Assembly: GCA_005784505.1 (NCBI GenBank)
Contig: VCAZ01000166.1
Location: forward strand, 682,001 to 746,000
Direction of reading: 5' to 3'
Length of the DNA: 64,000 bases
Origin: Bagarius yarrelli
Lineage: Eukaryota > Chordata > Actinopteri > Siluriformes > Sisoridae
Below the pieces are notes generated by a model. The model ran no database searches and was not told the DNA's origin. It saw nothing but the letters and a program-made list of their open reading frames with translations. Position numbers and translations under genes: made by a program. The stretch's first letter is position 1. The number at the start of each line of letters is the position of its first letter. Below are positions 46,597 to 57,825 of the stretch, in pieces.

Positions 46597-49500
46597 TCGA
46601 TTTTTTTAATGTCCAGATTAAGAGTTAAAATAAAAATTTTAAATACTAAAAAAAAAAAAAAAACATGTTGCAAAGATGAAACAAATAAATAATAGCTGCT
46701 GTCCCATTCGCACAGTCTTTACGGTTTCAATTTATGTGCCTTCAACTGTGAAATATTTCCAGTAACTTATATTTGGTCTATAATATATAATTATCTTCCC
46801 ACTGTCTATCCCACTGTCGAGGCTTTTATTACAGCGTTCATAAGAGCTGCAGGATTTAAACTACCTATCAAAAGCGTAAGGCCTGTAAGGGTTGTAAACA
46901 GGTAATTGTGCAATAATCTTGAAAAAGACCTGATCATGTGGTCAACACAAGGAGGGGGAGCGATACGAGGACAGGAAACATAATTTTGTTTTTTCTGTAC
47001 AGATGAAAGGTTTAGTCTAAATCCAGATAAAACAGAAAGAGGACTAAAGAGAGAGAGAGAAAGGGAGGGGGCTAGTGAACTGTAAATATCAAAGCATCAG
47101 ATGTTGATTGAAACAAGACCTAAGACCTTAACCGAATACATAAACGATACTCAAAATTATAACACATGATATGCAAATTAAGCTAAAAATGGTTATAGCA
47201 AATATACAGTATAAACGGCGTTTGTCAGGGATGATTGATGATTTACGGAGCGATATTGTAATGGCGGAAATTACGGAACGTTTCATGTCCTACTGAAGGC
47301 CGACGTTTTAAAGATCAGAATTAAGTTTGCATACATTACTGTCATAAAATAAAGCAAATGGTCATTTAAAACAAATTTTGTTTTGCATTAGGAAAACTAA
47401 AGCGGGCGTGAATTGAATAAGTTTAAAAAACTAAGATCCAATTGTTTGGAATAGGGAGGCAAAAAAAATGCATAATTATAAGATATGATGTAAAATCATG
47501 AATACTGCAATAAAAGGAAGGCATCCTGTGTTAATCTGTAATAAATTATCGATGCAGACAGACACACTGAATGATTATAATATTTATACTGGGAACTGGA
47601 AATATATTCACCAACAAACTAAACAGAATAACTATATAAACCAGCATAATTGTGTAATTTTTTTAAAATCTAGGTATAAGAAACAGATGTGGCAAATCTA
47701 CAGCGTGCACCAGTCCAGTGCAGAGGGATGTAGCAGCTGTGAAGTAACCATAGAGGCTGGAGTTCATCAATAACCTCCCAGTGGACACACATGGACACAC
47801 ACTTGAGCTGGAGATGTGAGCAATCAAAGAAGGAGAGGGGCTTAAACCCCAAAGATCAGAGGATCTTTGATGGAGACTGGAGTAGTGGGGAGAATGATGG
47901 TTGCCAGTAAAGCAGGAATAGCAGCAAAGGAGAAGCAGAAGGCTTTAACGGCATTGCTGTTGCTGCTGTATGAAAAGCAAAGCAGATAGGGAAAGACAAT
48001 AAGGAGGAAAATAAAAGGAATTATACATTGTCTTGTGCAGCTATTGGTTCCAAGCCATGCAGGCTGACTTCCTAGGTTTTAGCATGCCAATATTTTCTGA
48101 AATGTTCACATTTCTTCCAAATATCAATAGAGCAATGTTTTTGGAACCTTTCAGCTGCCCTGTTGGCTCTGGCAGCACCTTACCGTATTCTCTAAGACAC
48201 AAGGTGGGATCAGGCTTAAAATATTTGGAATGCACGCTCTAGGGCACCAGATGGCACAGCTGCTGATATGCTAAGTGCTTGGCAGTCAGGGTCAGTAATG
48301 TTTCAACAAGATGAAAGTGACAGACTCAAGATTTAGATCCTCATTGAAAGCTGGCAGGACAATAGCCTAATTTTAGCAAAAATCCAGTGTTCCTGCGCGG
48401 CCTGAGGAACCACATATGTGGCAGCCTAAGGAAACCGCAGAGGCTTTCGATGCCAGATTGACTGGAGTCAGTAAGACAGCAGGAGCTGAGACCAAAATTC
48501 CAGAAGCACAAAAAAGAGACCAGAAGAGAGGAGACATAAGAAGGATGTGAATTTACATTCCAAGTAAGCACAGATTTGTTAAGACTAGGACCTGGATTGA
48601 TGTAAATGTGTCTGAAAGCTAGGAACACAGATAGCAAAGGCCCGAAATGGACAAAATTGTCACTGGTATTAATCCAGCTGCAAAGAAAAAAAGCTGGTTC
48701 GACTCTGAGATGACTTTCCCTACACTGGGCACATTGACTGCCATGGAGACCTCTCACATGCCAACTCATTATGAGTCATTTTCTCTTGGATCCCATTGTT
48801 GCTTTTCAAACTTAGCAGTGAGAAGCACAATGATAACCATACTGCTCGATACCCGACTATGCATTGTCATGGGAACTGGAACAGTTTTCCCTAATAGGCT
48901 TCTTGCTGATTTCTTTTTTTTTTCTGGCAGGCCAAATTCAGCTTGAACGGCGGGAGTAATAAAGCTTCACTTAGAAAATGTACGAATGTTAAAGCCCCTA
49001 AGGGTTCTTCAGCTGTCCCTCTGGGCAGACCCTTAAAGGCTCTTTGCAGAACCCTAGAACAAATTGTTTCCTTATCACAAAGGTTTAAAATACAAATCCT
49101 TTTTTTCAACCTTTAATTATCTGGCCTTTTTCTAGGAGTACAGAGCAGTGGAAGATTTTTTTTTAGCTTCTTTAGGGCCTCCCAAATTAGAGCGGTAGCC
49201 AACTTGTGAGCTTTACCCACTGGGTACGATAAAGACCGTTTTAGCTTCTTGCAATGGAGAGGAACCTAACTTCTTACAATATTATATAGTAACTGAGACC
49301 CAGGGCATCAATCGGGAAGCTGGTTCTACTCACAAGGGAGCTCAAGTAGGGCAGTCAGAAAGAATGATAAGAGCTCAGGTTCTAGTGCTGTACTAATTCT
49401 GACTTCTCACAGTATAAATGTTTAATGAAATTCAAGAATAGAGGTTTTGTTTTTATTTCATCACAAACAGATATAGCAAACATATGCACATGACTATTTT

Positions 49501-49787
49501 TTTTAGCCATTATGGCTTCATGAAATGTAATCAGGTGAGGTCCCGTACAGACCTTAGAGTCGGGTATTCTAAATAAAAAGGCAGGGCAGGTTAGTGTAGC
49601 ACTAATGCTGGCACTAGATTCCAGATTCCGAAGTAAATTGCTATCAAAACTATAAAAAAAAAAAAAAAAAAAACATATGGAGAGCAATATACTTTCTTCC
49701 TCAATGCAAAACAAAACAAGTCTTGGTTAAAACAAAACTTTGATAAGGATGGTCTGATATACCACTGCTCAAGGATTTTTAACAAAC

Positions 49788-49830
49788 GCACACACACACA
49801 CGCACACGCGCACACACACACACACACACA
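49788..49830. repeat. (CA)n microsatellite
   Basis: CA units with CGCA interruptions. Confidence 0.92.
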
Positions 49831-49839
49831 TAGACACAT

Positions 49840-50058
49840 GATTGTTAAGTGGTGCTGGGAATTGAATGTAGGAAAGTGGTAGCACAGTGGTAAAGGTGTT
49901 GGACTGCTAATTGGAAGATTGGGGTTCGATTCCCAGCACAGCTTGCCGCTGTCGGGTCCCTGAACAAGGCCCTTAACCTCCAATTGCTTGGTTGTATAAA
50001 ATGTGGCAACTTGGTGGACGTAGTCCAACATCTTATCCACTGCTCTTTCACTTTTCCC
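49840..50058. mobile_element. SINE-in-SINE: family A copy with inverted remnants
   Basis: A plus-strand family A head and body occupies about 49871-50005, with B box GGTTCGATTCCC at 49924-49935. It is flanked by minus-strand fragments of the same family: AAGTGGTGCTGGGAATTGAA at 49848-49867, and the inverted head at 50022-50058. The arms 49871-49905 and 50022-50058 are roughly complementary. The simplest reading is insertion of one copy into another, with rearrangement. Confidence 0.6.
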
Positions 50059-50149
50059 AGTAGGCCAACATGTTAACTATTGAGTTATCAGTTCCCAGTT
50101 TCTCACTATTGAAAAAACTTGGTGTAAATTAATGGTCAATATTTCTAGT

Positions 50150-50410
50150 GTGTTTAGAAGACAACACAAAAAAATTTATTTTATTTTTTTAATTTGTAAA
50201 GTGCTTTTTTTTTACAATGGTCATTGTCCCAAAGCAGCTTTACACAATCAAAAATAATGATGAAATGTGAATGAAATAGAAATCAGTTTGTACCTGATTG
50301 TCCCTGATAAGCAAGCCAAGGGCGACATTGGCAAGGAAAAACTTCCTGAGATGGTAATAGGAAGAAACCTTGAGAGTAACTAGACTCAACAAAGAACCCA
50401 TCGTCATTTG
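50150..50410 (-). mobile_element. LINE/SINE 3' tail repeat, family D, copy 2
   Basis: It shares with the 44.4-kb copy the GCAAGCCAAGGGCGACATTG block followed by GCAAGGAAAAAC, and the AAAGCAGCTTTACAC block near the 3' end. It is followed by GAAGAAACCTTGAGAGTAAC. No coding capacity. Confidence 0.6.
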
Positions 50411-51939
50411 GGTGATAAACAGAGTGCAGGATTTATGCAGTCACATTGTGTGTGTAAGCAACTATATAAAGTATATGAATTTCTATGTAGACTAATGGGC
50501 TACAAAAACTTTAAAATGCTCATCTACTGGACAGATAGTATATAGATTAGTATATAGCAAGGGCAGACCCGTGCTTGTTAATATACAAATGTTAAAATGA
50601 TGTACAATCTTAGCTTTCTCTGTGCATACGCTTTACCTGCTAGATAAGCCGACATCATATGTGCAAAAAATAGTCATTTTCTGGCTTAAAATTAGGGGGT
50701 TTCAACATCCAAGGAAATTGTCTTTCAGTGAGTTTGGTGACTCAAAAACACACACACACACAAACAAAATATAAAACATAAAAAAATGATTTAATGATTT
50801 AATGAGTAACTTATATTAATACTTAAATGATTATGGATGATGACTATGTTTTTTGTTGTTATTATTAGTGATAAGTAATAGCTCCGCAATGTGCAAACTA
50901 TCGTATATATAAATGGATGTAAAGATACAGTATGTTGTTCATGTACATTATACAGGATGTAGTTCTTTATGGCATAACATACAGTATACGAAAGCAATGA
51001 CATACGGTGAGGTACTGAATCACTGAGTCAGATTTACAAAACTCTGATAAGGATAGATTAGAGCATCAGAATCAATGCTTATAATTAATACAAACATATG
51101 CTATTTTGTCTACCTCACTGTTACTTCATCTTTTACCCCTCACCCTACCGTATGATTTATGATGAATTACATGAAGTTTTTTTTATCCACTGCAGGGGGT
51201 CACAGGCAAACAATTTGACTTTGACTTACCGTGCAATAAAATAAATCCTGCCAAGTTTAACTGTCCCATTTTACCTGCATTTCCTTCTTTCTTTCTTTAT
51301 TTCGTTCTTTCTTTTTTTCGTTCTTTCTTTAATTTTCTTTGTTTTATTTTCTTTCTTTCTCTGTTGTGTAGATGCAGTTTAGGAGATCTTATTACTAATA
51401 ATTCAATGCCACAAGAACAAAAGGTATTAAATATTACATATGAACTACATATGAAATTTTGGGGGGCATAATGTGGTGGTCTTAGTGATTCTTTTTTTAA
51501 CGTATATTTGTTTTAGGTTTTTATGTGCTTAAAAGTCATTTATAAAATGTAACAAGTAATTTGGTTTATAAGAAGCCTATTACTTTTTATTTACTTGATA
51601 CTTTGCTAGTAAAATATTTGGAATGACAATGTTATTGTTATGCTTTTAAAATATTATTTTAAAAATTGAAAGAGCACATTGATTACACAAAGCTCTTTTA
51701 GTGAATATAAATTGAATTAAAATTGTGTGATGCAAAATAACTACTAAGAAACAACCGTAAAAAATATTTAAAAAAAAAAAATTAAAACAACATTATAAAA
51801 ACTTTTTGAAGAGTATATACATGCTTGTAGAACTCGAATAGATTTTTTATTTTTCTCGTGGGAATGTTGCCTAATATATATTACACACACATGTAATTAT
51901 ATATAAAATATAGAATTATATTTTTGGCCAAAAGAGAAA
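50411..51939. other. Gene-free AT-rich sequence upstream of the ephrin promoter
   Basis: (TTTC)n repeat and AT-rich DNA; nothing else recognised. Confidence 0.6.
51283..51361. repeat. (TTTC)n degenerate microsatellite
   Basis: Imperfect TTTC units with TTTCG and TTTAAT interruptions. Confidence 0.85.
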
Positions 51940-52300
51940 GACCGAAAGGGGCGGTGCTGGTGCTAAAATAAATAACCAGCGTTTTCTCTGCCTGCTGCTG
52001 CTTACAAAATCTACAATTTTCATTTATATATATATAGTTTTAAAGTTATTTTTAAAATGCTAGCAAAACATAGTCTGAAAAAAAAAAAGAAGTTTGTATA
52101 AATATACTTGTCTAAACTTGCTTGTTGAAAAATAGCGATGAGGAAAGATAGGAAACTTTTTTTTTCTAATCTGATGACTATGAACGCGCATAAAACTAAT
52201 CTGAAGAGAGTGACGTAACCGTCTCACCTCTAATCCGTAGCCCCGCCTCTACTGCTTCGCTATTGGACCAAAGTTTACGTAGCCCCTCCCCCTCTCTCTT
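51940..52300 (+). promoter_or_regulatory. Candidate ephrin-A promoter
   Basis: This stretch lies 0.5-0.85 kb upstream of the start codon and is richer in GC and CpG than its AT-rich surroundings. Visible motifs: a GC box GGGGCGG at 51948-51954; a CRE/ATF-like TGACGTAA at 52211-52218; an inverted GC box CCCCGCCTC at 52241-52249; an inverted CCAAT box (ATTGG) at 52262-52266; and a C-rich Sp1-type tract near 52283-52292. No clear TATA box is placed before a start site. The motifs are seen; promoter activity is inferred from them and from position. Confidence 0.5.
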
Positions 52301-52796
52301 ACCTCTCCTGGACAGTTTTCTTCTTCGAAAATTAATCAGCGGACAGGAGATGCGTCAAATCAGTGTCAACTCTCAGCGGCTGTGATTGGAACCTGCTAGT
52401 ATTTACCATTAAGTGCTTTTGGTAGATTAGAGTATTTTTTCATAAATGTGTTTAAGTTAGATTTATGTTTAAAGACGTCGTAAAAAAAAAAAAAAAACTC
52501 CGAATAAGTGAGAATATGCCAGCACACGGAAACGCCTGGGGCTTCTCCAAATACCTCCGAGTTGTATGAAGGAAAAGACTTTGACGCTGTTCAAGTTGTA
52601 TTCGTTTTTTATTTTTGTTAGAGAAAAGAAATTAATTCACTACTGTATAAATCAATATTTTTGTTTTATTATAAATGCCGCGGTTTGGCTAAACAAACAA
52701 ACAACCAACCTGGACTAACAGTTTGGAGGCTTCTGCGCTCTTCCTTTACGGCAGAGGGTCGTAAAGTTTTTAAAGGAGTGAACCTTGGAGCTGGAG
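52301..52796 (+). promoter_or_regulatory. Ephrin-A 5' leader with upstream ORFs
   Basis: This interval lies between the promoter-like motifs and the ephrin start codon and is probably 5' UTR, at least in its 3' half. It contains three ATG-initiated upstream ORFs, all closing before the ephrin ATG: 52516-52569 (17 codons), 52566-52718 (50 codons, overlapping the first) and 52675-52692 (5 codons). The transcription start is unknown, so it is not certain that all lie in the mRNA. A longer reading frame across 52661-52975 begins with TTG, not ATG, and is a shadow. Confidence 0.45.
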
Positions 52797-52930
52797 ATGA
52801 GATCAGATATGAGTTTTCTTCAGTACTCAGGATTTTTACACGTGTTTTTCTTATTGCTTTTGCTTATGCATGTTCTTTCAAGTGCAGTAGCAAAACGACA
52901 CCTGGTCTACTGGAACTCCACCAACAGCAG
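52797..52930 (+). CDS. Ephrin-A family, first coding exon (partial gene)
   Basis: This is the first coding exon of an ephrin-A, a GPI-anchored cell-surface ligand of EphA receptor tyrosine kinases used in axon guidance and tissue boundaries. The 134 bases encode 44 residues plus two bases of a split codon. Residues 1-12 are a short N-region, 13-27 a Leu/Phe-rich signal-peptide core, and cleavage is plausible after Ala30-Val-Ala32. The mature chain opens KRHLVYWNSTNS, the conserved first strand of the ephrin ectodomain (family form R-H/Y-x-V-Y/F-W-N-S-S/T-N). It contains an N-glycosylation sequon at Asn40. The exon ends AG|GTAAAG, a strong phase-2 donor, at the point where ephrin-A exon 1 normally ends. 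I chose the ATG at 52797 (G at -3); an in-frame ATG at 52809 is possible. The Arg-His pair resembles ephrin-A1/A3/A4 more than A2/A5 (Arg-Tyr), but the subtype is unresolved. Exon 2 is outside the window. Confidence 0.87.
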
Positions 52931-52937
52931 GTAAAGA

Positions 52938-52957
52938 TACACACACACACACACTAC
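52938..52957. repeat. (CA)n immediately after the ephrin splice donor
   Basis: ATACACACACACACACAC lies 8 bases inside intron 1. Confidence 0.9.
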
Positions 52958-53261
52958 ACCTCACTGGACCTCTAGTCAAATACAGTGTATCTAAGAAGTA
53001 AGTCAGATGTACCACTACTTTTTTTTTTCTTGTATGAAAAGACAAACATTCTTGTGTTGTAATCTTCCACGTGGACATTTTCTATCATGTCCACTTTGCT
53101 TTTGGACTCACTTGTCATCTGTCCTTGTAAATTTGTGTGATTACCTTTGGATTAATTTACACTCTTTAAACTTCGGTCATATTGAAACTAAGAACAGTAT
53201 ATGACAGAAACAAATCTCAAACTCCACTAAAAGAGTTGTTTGAATGATAGGTAAGCATTGG

Positions 53262-53266
53262 TCATC

Positions 53267-53306
<40 letters not shown>
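53262..53306. repeat. (ATC)n microsatellite
   Basis: Fourteen ATC units in ephrin-A intron 1. Confidence 0.94.
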
Positions 53307-56250
53307 ACAACCCGTTTCTGTAGCCTAGAAACCTCTTAGTCAAAGATTCAAGCAGAACAGATCAGGTTCATCTGGAGAGGAGGGTGTGTCAGTGTCAGAT
53401 TAGGGCCTGGAGTGAGTGATAAATGATGGTTGGTTTCCAAAATAAATAAATAAATGCCATTTTGCCAATCACAGCCACTTGAACACTGGTGTTGGTATGT
53501 AGAGACGCCCAGATTTCACAGTTGTAAGGTGTTGTACGGTGCACACTGTGAAGGTGTTTAGGGGTGCATGGCTGGTGAAATTTTCCTTCAGTTTTTGGTA
53601 GCCTGAAATGAATTTAGGAACCCTGAATAATAGACATTTATTTTTAATGTGTAATGTTGTAAAAGAGACAAAACGTCAGTCAAAAACATTTTTGAAACAC
53701 TAATCAGATAAAATGCTTACATTACGATCGTTGATACAAAGATTTGGTTCTAACTGAACGTCCTATTCCAGATGACAGCTCGCAATTCTCTACTCTGCAC
53801 ATGCATGAATCTCGATTACATGTTCAAGCTTGCTGCATGAGATTTCACTCGCGGATACACACTTGATTGTGGAGTGAGGAAAGTGCTGGACGATTAATCG
53901 AAAAGTAATCAAAACCGAAATGTAGAACCGCTGTAATTTTTCTGTGTCGTATGCCGAGACGACGTGGAGGAGAGGTCAAACCTTGAGTCAACTGAGCAGC
54001 AGAAGGAAAAATGCAAGGATCTATAGGGGCCAAATAATTAAAAAAAAAAAAGGAAAATTGTGTATTAATTGTCATTAAGGTGAAAAGTTCAATGTTTATC
54101 AAGTAGTTGATTTTAGGTAATTTCGCCTTCGCTAACAAACATCCAGACCGTCACTCAAAAATATCGTTTTATTAAAATCAGTTCCGCTGTTCCCTATACA
54201 CTGTTTGCGTGATCGAAAATTAAAGTGACAATAAAAAGCCTGCATGCAAATAAACACGATTTTAATCCTCCACATTTCGGCATCCACACAACATAGTTAA
54301 CCATTTATATTTTTGAGAGACTGCAAAAGCATTGAAATATATTTTTACTCCTCATAAGAGAGTCTGACATGCAGAAACATGGGTTACATTTTGGTAGCCC
54401 AGCTAAAAGACACAATAGCCCCGGGATGTTGAGTCTTTCAGATTTTTTTTTTTTTTTTTTTTTTTAGTAGTTTATTGCTGCTTTTCCAGGTGTTGCCTGA
54501 GCTGTGATTGGCTGTTAAAGGCCTGAAGGAGTCAGCTGAGCTCCTCCCAACTCAGGAAGACACTGACAATTATTTACTTTCCTCAAACACGTACACACTC
54601 ACACACCATGCAGGGATCTTACTTTAGAATCCTAAAGCATGTATGTGCATATAATCTCATCACCTGAAGGAGATTTACCATAAATTGTAGTGCAAATTGT
54701 TGCCAAGTGGGTTTTTTTGTGCTCCTGATATTAAAGTTATGCCCAGGCCTAATTAACGTACTAAATAAAACAACAGCATCATCATTAATAACACATGAGA
54801 AGGACCAATATATCGAGACGGTAGAAAAAAAACCCATAAATAATATATAAGTCATGGATTATAAAAAGTCCTAAAACACAAACGTCGGCACGACAGATTT
54901 ATTAAACCGCTTCTGCGTGTGGATGGCCGTATAATCAGCTGTGCGTCTGTTTTTGGAAAAATGAGCTTGCGTTTTAGGGGGAAAACAAACCCTGCAAAAC
55001 AGAAATAATGCACAGAGTATAAAAGCAAACAGATCCTAATACTCAGCCGGGGGAATCTCAGGAGGCTGATGAAGCTGATGTTGTGCAGCACTTTTCGATC
55101 GTATATCCTGCCTGCATTTCCAGGCGTTTGGTTTGTGTTGCCTTGTTATTCATTATTCGTCTCGTCCTCATGCGTTATTGAAATCCACGCATGCTTTATG
55201 CTGTAAAGCGTTCTGATCTGCGTCATTCACAGCACAGATAATCACAGCCCTGCAGCTAAAACCTGTGAAAGCCAGACTGTCTTTTTAAAAGAGCTTGACA
55301 CTATAGTAAAGCAGAGCGAGAATATGTTTGGCATAATATATAAACGCTTTCTGATAGTTCTCATAGACTCCGAATCGGAATACTTTATAGATCGCAAAAG
55401 AGTCTGTGTAAATAAGTAGAATAAAATATAATCTACATTTGAAAAACTGATTTGGTGTTGACATATTGGTTTACTCTGCAGGGTTTGGAAAGCATAGCTA
55501 GGAGGTTGACGGTTAATAATTATTTTTTGATGTTGGAGGCTTGTAAATTCCAAACAAAGTTATTGTATTTCTTCTCGGGTTCTTTGTTTGCGTCTCATCC
55601 TGTTCGACGAGTTACTTTAATGCAGCGGATTTAATCCAAACCTCAGACGAGCAGGCCAACGAATAACGGCGGATGTTTTCCGTAAATAGAGAGTTCCGTT
55701 CAGGCTAAAGAAATATTATATTACACGTTTAATAAGGAGCCTAACGTTAGTATTGATCATAGTACTGTACACACACAACAGCAGGAAGCTGGTCCATGAC
55801 AAGGAACTGAAACCATACTTTCATAGAAAATCCTGTCCCCGGGAAAAGAAATTATTGTATATTTTACACATGCAGTATCAATTTTCCTGATGCATAACTC
55901 GTCCCTGTTTATGCTCTAGTGGTAGACTTCACGTTATTCCAGGAAAACCAAACGATTTCTGAACATCATTAAAACAGTTTATTATTTTCTATGTACTGTT
56001 CTATGTACTGTTCTGTTTAAACAAGTTTATGCTTGTGTTCAGAAAGTGTCATTCGGTATGAAGTAATCGCTGTGATTTTACTCCTAAACATTACTGCCTT
56101 TCCGCACGTGGCCAAGAGTGTGTCTGAAACGTGAAACTGGAGAGAGAAAACTTTACCTTTTAACCTGTTAAAGTGAACACAGCTTATTGTTACTGTGTGT
56201 GTGTATGTGTATATATGTGTTTTTATGTATACGTGTTTATGTGCATTTGT
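53307..56250. other. Intronic sequence of the ephrin-A gene
   Basis: No second exon found. The part 54470-55640 is fairly free of simple repeats apart from poly-T (54446-54465). Confidence 0.55.
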
Positions 56251-57256
56251 CACCTTACAACCACAAACCGAAATGTGCTTTATTGAGATTTTGTGATAAA
56301 CCAACACAAAGTAGGACGTAATTGTGAAGTGGAATGAAAATGATGTACGGTCTTTGAAAATTTAAGCAAATAAAAATCTGAAACGTGTGGTGTGCATTTG
56401 TATTCAGCCCCCCCGTAATCCGATACCCCTAAATAAAATCCAGTGCAATCAAGTGCCTTCAGAAGTCACCTAATCAGTTAATAGAGTCCACCTGTGTGTA
56501 ATTTAGTCTCAGTATAAATACACCTGTTCTGTGAAGGCCTCAGTGGTTTGTTAGAGAACACTAGTGAACAAACAGCATCAAGAAGACCAAGGAACTTACC
56601 AGACAGGTCAGGGATAAAGTTGTGGAGAAGTTTAAAGCAGGGTTAGGTTATGAAAAAATATCCCAAGCTTTAAACAGCTTAAGGAGCACTGTTCAATCAA
56701 ATCATCCAAAAATGGAACAAGTTTGCCACAACTGCAAACCTACTAAAACATGGCCATCCACCTAACTGACAGAACAGGCAAGGAGAGCACTGGTCAGAGA
56801 AGCAGACAACAGGCCCATGGTTACTCTGGAGGAGCTGCAGAAATCCACAGCTTAGGTGAAAGTTGTGTACTCCACAGATCTGGCCTTTATGGAAGAGTGG
56901 CAAGAAGAAAGCCATTATTAAAAAAAAGACATATGAAGCATTTCGCCACAAGCCATGTAGAGAACATAGCAAACATGTGGTAGAAGGTGCTCTGGTCAGA
57001 TGAGACCAAAGTTTAACTTTTTGGCCTAAATTCAAAGCTGGTCAGAGTTGATAAGATGACTGGTTTGGATCAAAGAATATTCATGTCTCAGAAATCCCAT
57101 GGAGCATCTGGGGCAATACTTGAAAAGTCACAGACGCTTCCCATCCCATCTGGCTGAGCTTGAACTATTTTACTATTTTGAAAAAAAATTTGGTTGTAAG
57201 GTAACAAAATTTAAAAAAGTTCAAGGGGTATAAATATTTTTTAAGGCACTGTATTT
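56251..57256 (+). mobile_element. Internally deleted Tc1-like transposon in ephrin intron 1
   Basis: Subterminal inverted repeats pair CACCTTACAACCA (56251-56263) with TGGTTGTAAGGTA (57191-57203), and the right end finishes AAGGCACTGTATTTA near 57256. Inside, 56587-56750 encodes ELTRQVRDKVVEKF, then YEKISQALN and HPPN: the helix-turn-helix DNA-binding half of a Tc1 transposase, with stops. The catalytic core is largely missing, and the element is about 1.0 kb instead of 1.6 kb. It is nonautonomous and intronic. Confidence 0.82.
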
Positions 57257-57263
57257 AGGTATT

Positions 57264-57315
57264 TGTGTGTGTGTATGTATGTATGTATGTGTGTGTGTAT
57301 ATATATATATATATT
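57264..57315. repeat. Compound (GT)n/(GTAT)n/(TA)n microsatellite
   Basis: It lies directly after the right end of the Tc1-like element. Confidence 0.85.
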
Positions 57316-57719
57316 TATAATATTGTGTGTGTAAACGAATAGTCACAATGTCTGACAGTTTTCTGGCTTATATTTATTTTTCTAAAATAAGTCTGCTGTT
57401 GTGAATCTCATTGTATATCATTAAGAAAGTGCAAATATGGTGTCGTTCAGGGGGTGCGGTGTTTTTGCCTGCCCAATTGCATCGCACCAGCCTGACAACA
57501 CTTTCTGGAACGATCCGTCTTCTCCTCAGCGTGCTTTCACGGCTCGTACCATCCACAGTAAAAATGTTTGCTTTCTTCTTTACTGTTTTCCACTTAGTCT
57601 CAGTCAACTTCCTGACCTGGATTAGAAAAGCAAGACTTGCAGCCGATATTCATATCGCAACGGTCTGAGATAGTGTGTGCTAGCAGAAAAAACTTTATTT
57701 ATTTATTTTTTTAAGAGAG

Positions 57720-57825
57720 AAGGGTGTGTGTGTGTGTGTTTATTAGTGTTGTGTGTAAGTTTTGGGCGCATTAGTGTTGGTGTGTGTGTGTTTGGGTGTT
57801 GGTGTGTGTGTGTGTAAGTTAGGCT
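57720..57825. repeat. GT-rich repeats related to the minisatellite
   Basis: (GT)n runs separated by TTAGTGTTG and TTGGGTGTTGG words, similar to words in the 59.8-63.3 kb minisatellite. Similar words occur at 58120-58200. Confidence 0.7.

Larger units (their letters stand above)
45816..49787. other. Gene-free; long unassigned stretch
   Basis: AT-rich with T-runs and (ATA)n to 46.8 kb. From 47.8 to 49.4 kb composition is more balanced and looks like old, unassigned repeat or unique DNA. The minus-strand frame at 48769-48341 (142 codons) has no domain I recognise and no splice context; I do not call it a gene. Confidence 0.45.

Noticed and set aside
48341..48769. 142-codon minus-strand ORF containing an NPGP sequence
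   Set aside because: NPGP recalls the end of 2A-like peptides in some LINEs, but the preceding residues (RHIYI) lack the required Asp-x-Glu and no LINE domains follow. Probably chance.
52661..52975. 104-codon frame over the ephrin exon
   Set aside because: It begins at TTG, is in a different frame from the ephrin signal peptide, and reads through the splice donor into the (CA)n.
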